Part shown: positions 53,018 to 60,493 of the stretch, in pieces
Numbering within the stretch: position 1 is the stretch's first letter
How the letters are laid out: each line of letters starts with the position of its first letter
Origin: Eggerthella sp.
Lineage (GTDB): Bacteria; Actinomycetota; Coriobacteriia; Coriobacteriales; Eggerthellaceae
Assembly (NCBI GenBank): GCA_030540085.1
Contig: JAUNWY010000005.1
Coordinates: 1 to 64,000 of the forward strand
Length of the DNA: 64,000 nucleotides
Reading direction: 5' to 3'
The notes under the pieces: generated by a model
Told to the model about the DNA's origin: nothing
What the model saw: only the letters and a program-made list of their open reading frames with translations
Database searches by the model: none
Program-made: the position numbers and the translations under genes

Positions 53018-54460
53018 CTAATGAGAGCGAGCAAGGAAGCTTGCGAGTGCTGCGGCGATTTCTTCGACCTCTTCGTCGCTCATGAGGGTTCGTGCGTCGA
53101 AGAGCAGTTTCTCTCGGTTGATACGGGCGATGATGGGGGTGCGACGGTTTTGGGCAAGGTAGGCGGCGCACTCTTGCGCGTTCCAGCCCAAGGGCTCGAT
53201 TTCAACCGTATAGGAGGGGACGTCATACATGGGAAGAGAGCCGCCTCCTGCACGCGCGATGCTCGTCACAACGGAGACCACGCACGATCCTTCGGGGACC
53301 GAAGCAGAAACTGCTTTGCGTAGCGATTCTGCCTGCGCTTCCACTGTTTCGGCTGGTGCGGTGAGCATGTGCAAGGTGGGTATGCTCTCGTGTGCCTTTT
53401 CGGGGTCGAGGTACAGGCGAAGGGTGGCTTCGAGTGCGGCGATGGTCATTTTGTCGAGGCGCAAAGCACGTGCTAACGGATTCTTCTTCAGGCGATCTAT
53501 CAGGCATTTGTTGCCGACAATGATGCCTGCTTGTGGGCCGCCGAGCAGTTTGTCTCCAGAGAAGGAAACCAGATCGCAGCCTTCAAGCGCTTCAGTTACC
53601 GTGGGTTCTCCGTAGCCTTCGAGGCCTCGCAGTGGAAGGAGCATGCCGGAGCCAAGATCCTCATATACCAGAAGGCTATCTTCGCCGGTGCCGCTTCTGC
53701 GCTCGTTTTCACGAGCGGCAATCGCCTTCAATTCTTTTGCCTCTACCGATTCAGTAAAACCGATAAGGCGATAGTTGGAGGTATGAACCTTCAGCAGCAT
53801 GGCGGTATCGGGTGTGATAGCGCGCTCGTAATCGGAGGGGTGGGTTTTGTTGGTTGTTCCCACTTCAATCATGTGCGCATTGGAGAAGTCCATGATATCG
53901 GGGATGCGGAACGAGCCGCCTATTTCGATGAGTTCGCCACGGGAGATGACCGCTTGACGGTTGCGGGCGAATTCGTTGAGTACCATCATCACTGCAGCGG
54001 CATTGTTGTTGACCGCAATTGCTGCTTCTGCTCCAGTCAGGGTACAGATCAGCTCTTCGCAGTGGGAATGCCTGCTGCCGCGCTGCATGGTGGCGAGGTC
54101 GTATTCCAGCGTGGAGTAGCCCTTTGCGGCGTTTTTGACTGCCGTTACCGCTTGCGGTGCGAGGGCGCTTCGTCCCAGATTTGTATGGAGTATCACGCCT
54201 GTGGCGTTGATTACCTGCTTGAGTGAGGGCTCGGCTTGTGCCTGCAGGCGACGGAGCGTTCCGTTTGCTATCTCTTCTTCCGTGGGCGCCGAACTACCTT
54301 CAAGGATCATAGTGCGGGCTGCTTCAACTTCCTTGCGAATGCAATCGACTACCAGTTCGTGGGGAAAGGCTTCCATTGAAATAGACCGAGAAAGCGTGGT
54401 GAGCACTTCGTCTACGGCGGGAAGGGCTCGCAGGGCTTTGAGCTGGAGTTCTGTTGGCAT
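53018..54460 (-). CDS. selA: L-seryl-tRNA(Sec) selenium transferase
   Basis: This encodes 480 residues from the ATG at 54460 (AGAGGTT upstream on the minus strand; a TTG three codons earlier overlaps that site). It is a fold-type I PLP enzyme: NATGVILHTNLGRSALA, AVNNNAAAVMMVLNEFA, SRGELIEIGGSFRIPDIM, VGTTNKTHPSDYERAI, and the PLP lysine in FSGDKLLGGPQAGIIVG. It converts Ser-tRNA(Sec) to Sec-tRNA(Sec) with selenophosphate. It is first of the selA-selB operon and divergent from yedE. Confidence 0.96.
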   Translation of the reverse strand: MPTELQLKALRALPAVDEVLTTLSRSISMEAFPHELVVDCIRKEVEAARTMILEGSSAPTEEEIANGTLRRLQAQAEPSLKQVINATGVILHTNLGRSALAPQAVTAVKNAAKGYSTLEYDLATMQRGSRHSHCEELICTLTGAEAAIAVNNNAAAVMMVLNEFARNRQAVISRGELIEIGGSFRIPDIMDFSNAHMIEVGTTNKTHPSDYERAITPDTAMLLKVHTSNYRLIGFTESVEAKELKAIAARENERRSGTGEDSLLVYEDLGSGMLLPLRGLEGYGEPTVTEALEGCDLVSFSGDKLLGGPQAGIIVGNKCLIDRLKKNPLARALRLDKMTIAALEATLRLYLDPEKAHESIPTLHMLTAPAETVEAQAESLRKAVSASVPEGSCVVSVVTSIARAGGGSLPMYDVPSYTVEIEPLGWNAQECAAYLAQNRRTPIIARINREKLLFDARTLMSDEEVEEIAAALASFLARSH

Positions 54461-54525
54461 AGTTTGCAACCTCTTCTGTGTCTGATCGGTTCAAACCCAA
54501 GTGTCGGGAGTGTATTCAAGCGCAC

Positions 54526-54531
54526 ATTATA
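54526..54531 (-). promoter_or_regulatory. -10 box of selA-selB
   Basis: TATAAT on the minus strand, about 65 bases before the selA ATG. The matching -35 is weak. Confidence 0.5.
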
Positions 54532-54602
54532 AGAAGCTCCGTAATTGACGGGCTTGTTTTTCCCATTAGTGGGCAATTTGAGGCACCGAAGTGAAAAGTT
54601 AG

Positions 54603-54631
54603 TGTGACAATCGCACGTCAATGGGTATAAT
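54603..54631 (+). promoter_or_regulatory. Promoter of yedE
   Basis: TGTGAC, 17-bp spacer, perfect TATAAT. The best promoter in the selenium region. Transcription would start near 54638, leaving a leader of about 220 bases before yedE. Confidence 0.65.
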
Positions 54632-54637
54632 CAGCGC

Positions 54638-54861
54638 GGCAAAAGCATGATGTTCAGCTGTTTTCTGCCTATGAGCTGGCCACGATGTGTTTGCCGTCGT
54701 TGCCCGATCGGGCCTTTGCTGCGCTTGATTCTGCCCCAAGCGCCATCTTTTCTGCATCCCCGCCCGTGTGGTGGGTTTCCTGTTGTGTCGGGCAAACTGC
54801 GCCATCCCCCCAGTGCGGCATTAGCAGCTTTGCCCCTTCCCCCTCAATGAAGGAGACTTGC
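54638..54861 (+). promoter_or_regulatory. Long, possibly structured yedE leader
   Basis: Complementary segments inside the leader include GTTTGCC (about 54690) with GGCAAAC (about 54793), GCCC-GATC-GGGC near 54706, and GCGCTT with AAGCGC enclosing 11 bases near 54722-54744. It ends in AAGGAG before the GTG. No known riboswitch family was recognised. An open frame runs through it without a start signal and is judged non-coding. Confidence 0.35.
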
Positions 54862-55923
54862 GTGAATTCTGAGACTAAAGAACGAGTGATTCTCGTTGCA
54901 TGCGGCGTTGTTGCTGCTGCCGTTGCTATCATGCTCGCATCGAACGGCAATCCGGGCAACATGGCAATTTGCATCGCCTGTTTTGTTCGTGATACCGCTG
55001 GCGCCATGAAGCTGCAGACCAACGAAACGGTGCAGTACCTGCGCCCCGAAATCATTGGCATCATTGTTGGCGCTTGCGTTATGGCATTTGCGAACAAGGA
55101 ATTCAAGGCAACAGCTGGTTCTTCCCCCTTTACCCGCTTTGTCCTTGGCTTTGTAATGATGATTGGCTGCCTGATCTTCCTGGGTTGCCCGCTGCGTATG
55201 GTATTGCGTATGGCGGGTGGCGATCTTAACGCCTGGGTTGCCCTTATTGGTTTTGCTGCCGGTATCGGTGTTGGCGTCCTGTTCTTGAAAAAGGGCTTTT
55301 CGCTGGGTCGTGCTGAAGCGGTAAAGAAAGCAGAAGGCCTTATTCTTCCTATTATTGTTGTTGCCGTGTTCATCCTGAGCATTACCACCACTGTGTTTGC
55401 CGTTTCCCAGTCGGGTCCTGGCAGCATGCATGCCCCAGTTGTTCTTTCCATCATCGGCGGTATTGCTTTTGGCGTTATCGCTCAGCGCACGCGTCTTTGC
55501 TTCGCCGGCGGCCTGCGTGACACCTTCCTGGTACGTGATGGTTGGGGTTTGGTTGTAATCGGTATCCTGTTTGCCGGCGTGCTCATTTACAACCTTGCTT
55601 CTGGGCATTTCAACCTTAGCTTCGCCGATCAGCCCATCGCTCATACCGATGCCCTTTGGAACATTTTGGGTATGTTTGTTGTGGGTTTCAGCGCTACGCT
55701 TTTGGGCGGCTGTCCTCTGCGTCAGATGGTATTGGCTGGCTCTGGTTCCGGCGATTCCGCTGTAACGTTTATCGGACTTCTGGTTGGAGCAGCATTTGCT
55801 CACAATTTCGGCATTGCCTCAAGCCCCAAGGGCGTAACCGAGGCTGGTCAGATTGCCACCGTAGTTTGCATCGTCGTATTGTTCGTCATTGCCGCTGTTA
55901 ACCTTAAGCGTGCACGTTCATAA
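54862..55923 (+). CDS. yedE: YedE-type membrane transporter linked to selenium use
   Basis: This encodes 353 residues; the GTG at 54862 has AAGGAG 5 bases upstream, while the frame upstream contains that site within it. About nine to ten transmembrane helices form two related halves, each with a Cys motif (LGCPLRMVLRMAGG and LGGCPLRQMVLAGSG), plus AICIACFVRDT and RTRLCFAGGLRD. This is the YeeE/YedE family, whose YedE branch occurs with selenium genes and is thought to import a selenium or sulfur species. A TusA-like gene follows after 11 bases, a common pairing in which the carrier accepts the imported chalcogen. Confidence 0.9.
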   Translation: MNSETKERVILVACGVVAAAVAIMLASNGNPGNMAICIACFVRDTAGAMKLQTNETVQYLRPEIIGIIVGACVMAFANKEFKATAGSSPFTRFVLGFVMMIGCLIFLGCPLRMVLRMAGGDLNAWVALIGFAAGIGVGVLFLKKGFSLGRAEAVKKAEGLILPIIVVAVFILSITTTVFAVSQSGPGSMHAPVVLSIIGGIAFGVIAQRTRLCFAGGLRDTFLVRDGWGLVVIGILFAGVLIYNLASGHFNLSFADQPIAHTDALWNILGMFVVGFSATLLGGCPLRQMVLAGSGSGDSAVTFIGLLVGAAFAHNFGIASSPKGVTEAGQIATVVCIVVLFVIAAVNLKRARS

Positions 55924-55934
55924 AGGAGCTCAAT

Positions 55935-56141
55935 ATGGTTACCGTAGACGCAAAGGGTTTGTTTTGCCCCGAACCATTAATGATGACCCAGGATGCCCTT
56001 AAAAAGAATCCTGGCGAACAGGTGGTTGTAGAGGTTGATAGCGCATCTCCGCGCGATAATATCCTGCGCCTTGCCCGTCGCAAGAAGCTGAATGCCACTG
56101 TTGATGAAAAAGATGGTGTGTTCACCATTACTATCGGCTAA
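55935..56141 (+). CDS. TusA/SirA-like sulfur or selenium carrier
   Basis: This encodes 68 residues from the ATG at 55935 (AAAGGAGC upstream). It is a single TusA domain with the diagnostic FCPEP: Cys11 is expected to carry a persulfide or perselenide. VTVDAKGLFCPEPLMMTQDAL is followed by the VEVDSASPRDNILRLARR helix region typical of YeeD-like partners of YedE. It forms a two-gene unit with yedE and is followed by a strong terminator. Confidence 0.9.
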   Translation: MVTVDAKGLFCPEPLMMTQDALKKNPGEQVVVEVDSASPRDNILRLARRKKLNATVDEKDGVFTITIG

Positions 56142-56159
56142 CGTTTCGTAGCTTTGTTT

Positions 56160-56208
56160 GCCCCGATCAGCACCTTGTTTCCAAGGAGAGTCTGGTCGGG
56201 GCTTTTTT
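56160..56208 (+). terminator. Terminator after the yedE-tusA unit
   Basis: Outer stem GCCCCGATCAG with CTGGTCGGGGC, an inner CCTTG/CAAGG stem and six T residues. Confidence 0.88.
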
Positions 56209-56611
56209 ATGCAAATGAAAACGGATTTAGGCCAAGCGTATTGCAGCGCGTTTGTCGTTTTGGGCGTACCGTAGGCTGTTTTTGCCCAGGGGAAATCGGC
56301 CTATTGAGCTATAGTTTCAGACATCGAGGGCAACCGATTGTCTGTGGCCGATTCTGCGCTTTGCCATCCTAACCGTTCCGATTGCCCGTTTATTTCACCC
56401 TATGCTAAACAAAGGGTGGCGTTCGCGTGTCTGCGACGCGTTCGCGCTTCTGCACCATTGAGTGGCGGTCGCAATGTGTGCCCATGTTCAGCTTTGCCCG
56501 AAGCCATGCTCGCATGTTCGCTGCTCACGTTCACACCGAAAGAAAGAGCGAGGAAGCCGACAGCCCGAAAGAGATCTGGCGGTATTTTCCCTCGCGCGAA
56601 GGGAGAAACTG
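56209..56611 (+). other. Upstream region of the dehydratase-like operon
   Basis: About 400 bases without a recognised gene; a reading frame entering from 56462 has no start signal. TATAGT at 56310-56315 is the only -10-like box seen and would leave a leader of nearly 300 bases. A CGCGT/ACGCG hairpin lies near 56427-56443. Confidence 0.35.
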
Positions 56612-57886
56612 ATGGCAGATAATCATGAAATGTGGAAGAACCTGGGTATGGATCTCGAAACACACGATCAGCTCTGTGCTGTTCTTCCCACCGCATTTGG
56701 CGATGTGTATTTGAGCCAGGAAAATCGTCCGGAGGGAATGGCATTTTACGATTTCGTCGTTTCCGACATTCACGGTATTCGACCTGCAGAGCTTATAGAG
56801 CTTCAAAAGGCGGGTGGCAAGGTGTTCGGCACCTTTTGCGTGTATGTCCCCGATGAGGTGGTAATTGCATGCGGCGGCGCTGTCACTGGTTTGTGCGGTG
56901 GCTCGCAGTTCTGGGTTCCCGAGGGTGAAAAGGTGTTGCCTGCTGATACCTGCCCGCTGGTCAAGGCTTCATTGGGTGCACATTTTGGCAAGACCTGCCC
57001 CTATTTCAGCGTTGCCGATATGTATGTGGGTGAAACCACCTGTGATGCTAAGAAGAAGGCGTATGAAATCCTAGGCGCCGACAAGCAGACTTACGTTATG
57101 GACATGCCCCAGATGAAGCGCGCCAAGGACATTGAGAAATGGACGGGTGAAATTGCTGAGTTTGCTCGTGAGGTTGAACGCGTGACCGGCAATGAGCTTA
57201 CCGCTGAAAAACTTGCCGAGGCCATCAAGGTTATCAACGCCAAGCGTCGTGCTCTGGCGCGTGTTTTTGCGGCTACCAAGAACAAGGACTGCATTCCTAT
57301 TTCCGGTAAGGACCGCCTGCTCATGACCCAGATCGCGTTCTTCGACGATCCGGAGCGCTGTGCTCAGAAGGCAAACGAGCTTGCCGACGAGCTCGAGCAG
57401 CGCATTGCCGATGGGGTAAGCGTATTCCCCGAGGGTACCAAGCGCATTCTGATCACCGGCACGCCCATGGCTATTCCCAATTGGAAGCTCCATCATGTTA
57501 TTGAGACCAGCGGTGCAGCTGTGGTTTGCGAGGAAATGTGTACGGGAACGCGCTACTTCGAGCATTTGGTCGACGAAACCCAAACCACTATCGAGGGTCA
57601 GTTCCAGGCTATTTCTGAGCGCTATATGAAGAACAACTGCGCCTGCTTCACGCCCAATACCGGTCGAATCGACGACATTATCCGCCTGGCGCGTGAGTAC
57701 CAGGTTGATGGTGTTATCGATGCCAACCTGAAGTTCTGCACCACCTACAATGTGGAGAAGTCCTCGGTCGCTGCTGCTCTCGAGGCAGAAGGCATTCCTT
57801 GCCTTGATTTGGAAACCGACTATACCGATAACGATGCTGAACAGCTGCGTACGCGCATCCAAGCATTTGTCGAGATGCTTGGCTAG
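56612..57886 (+). CDS. 2-hydroxyacyl-CoA dehydratase D-like / double-cubane-cluster reductase (YjiM-like)
   Basis: This encodes 424 residues from the ATG at 56612 (AAGGGAGAAACTG upstream). Single-chain homologue of the Fe-S component of 2-hydroxyacyl-CoA dehydratases. Conserved-looking cysteines occur in CGGAVTGLCGGSQFW, DTCPLVKAS, GKTCPYFS, ETTCDAKKK, VCEEMCTGTRYF, NNCACFTPNTGR and LKFCTTYN. Stand-alone forms with a matching activator are ATP-dependent low-potential reductases with a double-cubane cluster. No CoA-pathway genes are nearby; the activator, DUF3343 and YedF genes are. This favours reduction of a small sulfur or selenium compound, which is inference. Confidence 0.85.
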   Translation: MADNHEMWKNLGMDLETHDQLCAVLPTAFGDVYLSQENRPEGMAFYDFVVSDIHGIRPAELIELQKAGGKVFGTFCVYVPDEVVIACGGAVTGLCGGSQFWVPEGEKVLPADTCPLVKASLGAHFGKTCPYFSVADMYVGETTCDAKKKAYEILGADKQTYVMDMPQMKRAKDIEKWTGEIAEFAREVERVTGNELTAEKLAEAIKVINAKRRALARVFAATKNKDCIPISGKDRLLMTQIAFFDDPERCAQKANELADELEQRIADGVSVFPEGTKRILITGTPMAIPNWKLHHVIETSGAAVVCEEMCTGTRYFEHLVDETQTTIEGQFQAISERYMKNNCACFTPNTGRIDDIIRLAREYQVDGVIDANLKFCTTYNVEKSSVAAALEAEGIPCLDLETDYTDNDAEQLRTRIQAFVEMLG

Positions 57887-57896
57887 TTAAGTCCTT

Positions 57897-57931
57897 GCCG
57901 GGTGGGGTCTCGTGCCCACCCGGCTTTTATT
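57897..57931 (+). terminator. Terminator between reductase and activator genes
   Basis: 10-bp perfect stem GCCGGGTGGG with CCCACCCGGC, 8-nt loop and TTTTATTT. Since the two products should work together, read-through or a stoichiometric drop is likely. Confidence 0.8.
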
Positions 57932-57949
57932 TGAGCAGAAAGGGAGATC

Positions 57950-58708
57950 ATGCTGGGGATTGGAATCGACATCGGCTCAACGGCAACGAAGGTTGCCGCC
58001 GTAGACGAGCGGGGTGCCGTTGTCGACTCGTGGATGAACCCGACTGGTTTCAGCAGTGTTGAGGCAGCCAATGCCGCTAGGGCGCACCTCGAAGAAGCGG
58101 GCTTGCTTGCCCAAGATCATTCCGTGGTTGCCACAGGGTACGGCCGTAACGCTGTTTCTTATGCCGACAAGGTGGTAACTGAAATCACGTGCCACGGAAA
58201 AGGTGCTGCGTGTCTGTTCGGTCCCGATGGAGCGGTGATAGACGTTGGCGGCCAAGACACAAAGGTTATTTGGCTATCCGATGGCGTGGTGAAGAAGTTC
58301 CTGATGAATGATAAATGCGCTGCGGGGACGGGCCGTTTCTTGGAGATCATGGCCGATAGGCTTGCGGTAAGTCAGCTTGAATTGGCCGATTTGGCACGTT
58401 TCGGCAAGCCCACTACGATTTCAAGCATGTGCACGGTGTTCGCTGAGAGCGAAGTTATTTCCCTTGTTGGAAGGGGGGAGCCCCGCGAGAACATTGCTCG
58501 TGGAGTAATCGATTCCGTTGTTGGCCGTGTTGCCGCTATGGCATCGGGCACGAAAGGGATGCCCGTTTACCTTACCGGCGGTCTTTGTGCTAATGAGTTT
58601 ATTATCGAGTGCCTCTCTTCTGCCCTCGACACCACGGTGAAAACCTGCCCCGAAGCGCGCTATGCCGGTGCTATTGGGGCTGCTCGTATTGCGGCTGGTG
58701 TTGCGTAA
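57950..58708 (+). CDS. BadF/HgdC-type activase ATPase (YjiL-like)
   Basis: This encodes 252 residues from the ATG at 57950 (AAAGGGAG upstream). ASKHA ATPase fold: GIDIGSTATKVAAVD (phosphate 1), AVIDVGGQDTKVI (phosphate 2) and PVYLTGGLCAN (adenosine). C123 (NDKCAAGTGRFLE) and C161 (SSMCTVFAESEVISL) are the two cysteines per subunit that hold the [4Fe-4S] cluster bridging the dimer. It would drive ATP-dependent electron injection into the preceding reductase. Its stop overlaps the ATG of the first DUF3343 gene by one base. Confidence 0.92.
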   Translation: MLGIGIDIGSTATKVAAVDERGAVVDSWMNPTGFSSVEAANAARAHLEEAGLLAQDHSVVATGYGRNAVSYADKVVTEITCHGKGAACLFGPDGAVIDVGGQDTKVIWLSDGVVKKFLMNDKCAAGTGRFLEIMADRLAVSQLELADLARFGKPTTISSMCTVFAESEVISLVGRGEPRENIARGVIDSVVGRVAAMASGTKGMPVYLTGGLCANEFIIECLSSALDTTVKTCPEARYAGAIGAARIAAGVA

Positions 58709-58971
58709 TGCCAGCGAAGGATGCGTGTTACGTGCTTGTGCGCACGAGTACCGAGGCTTTTGATCTATACGAACGCATAAGGGATGCAGGCGTGCCTGCG
58801 CGGGTGGCCCCTGCCCCTCATGGTATGCAGGCATGCTGCGGAACTTCCGTGATGCTTGAGCCTGCCGATGTGGATCGTGCACGTGCCGTTATTGATGAGG
58901 CACCGTATCCCATTGAACGTATTGTTCGTGTTGCGGGTGCGGTCGACCCCTCACGTGACAAGTTCTGTTAA
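58708..58971 (+). CDS. DUF3343 protein, first copy
   Basis: This encodes 87 residues; the ATG at 58708 overlaps the activase stop (TAATG), so translation is coupled. DUF3343 is a short domain that co-occurs with selenium genes across anaerobes; a carrier role has been proposed. Here ACYVLVRTSTEAFDLYERIRDAG is followed by APAPHGMQACCGTSVMLE with C43-C44-G45, and the chain ends DKFC with a terminal Cys. It has two more Cys than the other copies and is the one most suited to holding a chalcogen. Confidence 0.85.
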   Translation: MPAKDACYVLVRTSTEAFDLYERIRDAGVPARVAPAPHGMQACCGTSVMLEPADVDRARAVIDEAPYPIERIVRVAGAVDPSRDKFC

Positions 58972-59070
58972 GGGGTGCCTATCGATGCCGCTGATGTTCT
59001 CACCGTTTCCTGGGCGGAACTTACCGCTTTGAACGGTTAGGGTGATGTCTTGTGGGGTAGGGTTGTTTTC

Positions 59071-59283
59071 ATGATTATTGTTGCTTTCCATACCACGGCT
59101 GACGCATTCGGGTTTGAAGAAATAGCCAAGCGCTACGGCCTTGAAGGTCGTTTGGGCACTATCCCGCGGAGCATTTCGGCTGGTTGCGGTTTTGCCTGGC
59201 TTGTCGAACAGGGCTCTAGGGAAATTCTTCAGCGATTCATCATCCAGCAGGGACTTGAGTGCGAAGGGATATACGAACAATGA
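59071..59283 (+). CDS. DUF3343 protein, second copy
   Basis: This encodes 70 residues from the ATG at 59071 (GGGGTAGGG upstream, spacing slightly long). It has the shortened domain: MIIVAFHTTADAFGFEEIA then IPRSISAGCGFAWLVEQG with the single C39 in the CG motif. Its stop codon lies inside the start of the glycosyltransferase gene (ATGA overlap), so the two are translationally coupled, the strongest sign that the glycosyltransferase belongs to the selenium group. Confidence 0.82.
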   Translation: MIIVAFHTTADAFGFEEIAKRYGLEGRLGTIPRSISAGCGFAWLVEQGSREILQRFIIQQGLECEGIYEQ

Positions 59284-60488
59284 GGATTCTGAATATTACC
59301 GCCCAAAAGCCCGATAGTACGGGCAGCGGTGTGTACCTGGCTGAAATGGTGCGTTGCGAGGTTGCCGCCGGTCATAGTGCCGCGGTTATTTGCGGAATCG
59401 CCCCCGATGATCCGCTGCCGTTTCCTTCTTGCGTAAGCGCGTACCCGGTTCACTTCGAAACGGATGAGGTGCCGTTTCCCGTATGCGGTATGTCGGACGA
59501 AATGCCCTACCGGGCAACTCGGTATCGCGACATGGACAATAAGATGGTTTCTTGTTTTCGCGCTGCTTTCGCGAAGAGAATTGAGCGGGCGGTAGAGGAA
59601 TTTTGCCCCGATGTAGTGATATGCCATCACTTGTACCTGCTTACCGCTTTGGTGCGAAGCATGGTTTCCGACATCCCAGTGTTTGCCATTTGCCATTCCA
59701 CCGATCTTCGCCAAATGCGTACGCACAGCCTTGAGCGCGATACCATTATTGAAGGCGTCCGTACTCTGACGGGCATTTTTGCCCTCCATGGTGAGCAACG
59801 CGGCGAGATCATCGATCTGTACGGATGCGAGTCCTATAGCGTTCAGGTACTGGGTACTGGGTACAACTCCTCAGTGTTTAAGGCTTCATCCCCGCAGTCG
59901 CAGGAGGAAAGTGAGCTTTCGCTTCTGTACGTTGGCAAGATTTGGGAAAAGAAGGGCGTTGGGTGCTTGCTTGATGCCGTTGACCAGGTTCGGGTCCCTG
60001 GGAAACAGCTGAATCTTTGCCTGGTAGGTGGGCACAACGACGCTGCCGAATATCAGCGCTTTACCCAGCAGGCGGCTGCATGCAGCGCTGCTGTTGAGTT
60101 TGCGGGCCGCCTTGAAACGCATGAACTGGTGCGCGCCTATCAGAATGCCGACATTTTCGTACTCCCGTCCTTTTTTGAGGGGTTGCCCCTGGTTGTTGTC
60201 GAGGCGCTTGCCTGTGGTTGTCGTGTTGTGGTGAGCGATTTGCCTGGTATTCGCCCATGGCTCGAGGGGCACGTCCCTGATGCGCCTGTGGTGTTTGTGC
60301 GCCCGCCTCGTATGCGTACGGCAAACGACCCTTATCCCGAAGAGCTGGGTCCTTTCTCCGAGCGTATTGCTTGCGCTATTGGTGAAGCGGCGCATTTGGC
60401 TCCATTTGAGGGCGATATGCATTCGCTTACGTGGGAAGGTCTTACGGCTCGTTTTGTTTCTTTCGTTCGCCCATTCTGTAAGGGGTGA
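59280..60488 (+). CDS. GT4-family glycosyltransferase in the selenium operon
   Basis: This encodes 402 residues; the ATG at 59280 overlaps the DUF3343 stop. GT-B fold: N-terminal acceptor half (MRILNITAQKPDSTGSGVYL, CHHLYLLTALV, CHSTDLRQM) and C-terminal nucleotide-sugar half (LLYVGKIWEKKGVGCLLDAV, AGRLETHELVRAYQNADIFV) with the E-x7-E motif in EGLPLVVVEALACG near 298-307. GT4 enzymes transfer sugars from NDP-sugars; relatives act in BshA-type thiol and SenB-type selenosugar synthesis. Embedded between DUF3343 and desulfurase genes, it may glycosylate a selenium or sulfur acceptor. The family call is firm; the substrate is inferred only from context. Confidence 0.85.
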   Translation: MRILNITAQKPDSTGSGVYLAEMVRCEVAAGHSAAVICGIAPDDPLPFPSCVSAYPVHFETDEVPFPVCGMSDEMPYRATRYRDMDNKMVSCFRAAFAKRIERAVEEFCPDVVICHHLYLLTALVRSMVSDIPVFAICHSTDLRQMRTHSLERDTIIEGVRTLTGIFALHGEQRGEIIDLYGCESYSVQVLGTGYNSSVFKASSPQSQEESELSLLYVGKIWEKKGVGCLLDAVDQVRVPGKQLNLCLVGGHNDAAEYQRFTQQAAACSAAVEFAGRLETHELVRAYQNADIFVLPSFFEGLPLVVVEALACGCRVVVSDLPGIRPWLEGHVPDAPVVFVRPPRMRTANDPYPEELGPFSERIACAIGEAAHLAPFEGDMHSLTWEGLTARFVSFVRPFCKG

Positions 60489-60493
60489 TCTTC

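Noticed and set aside
54685-54861. N-terminal extension of YedE
   Set aside because: The AAGGAG site for the GTG at 54862 lies inside the extension, and the extension is neither membrane-like nor similar to the family.
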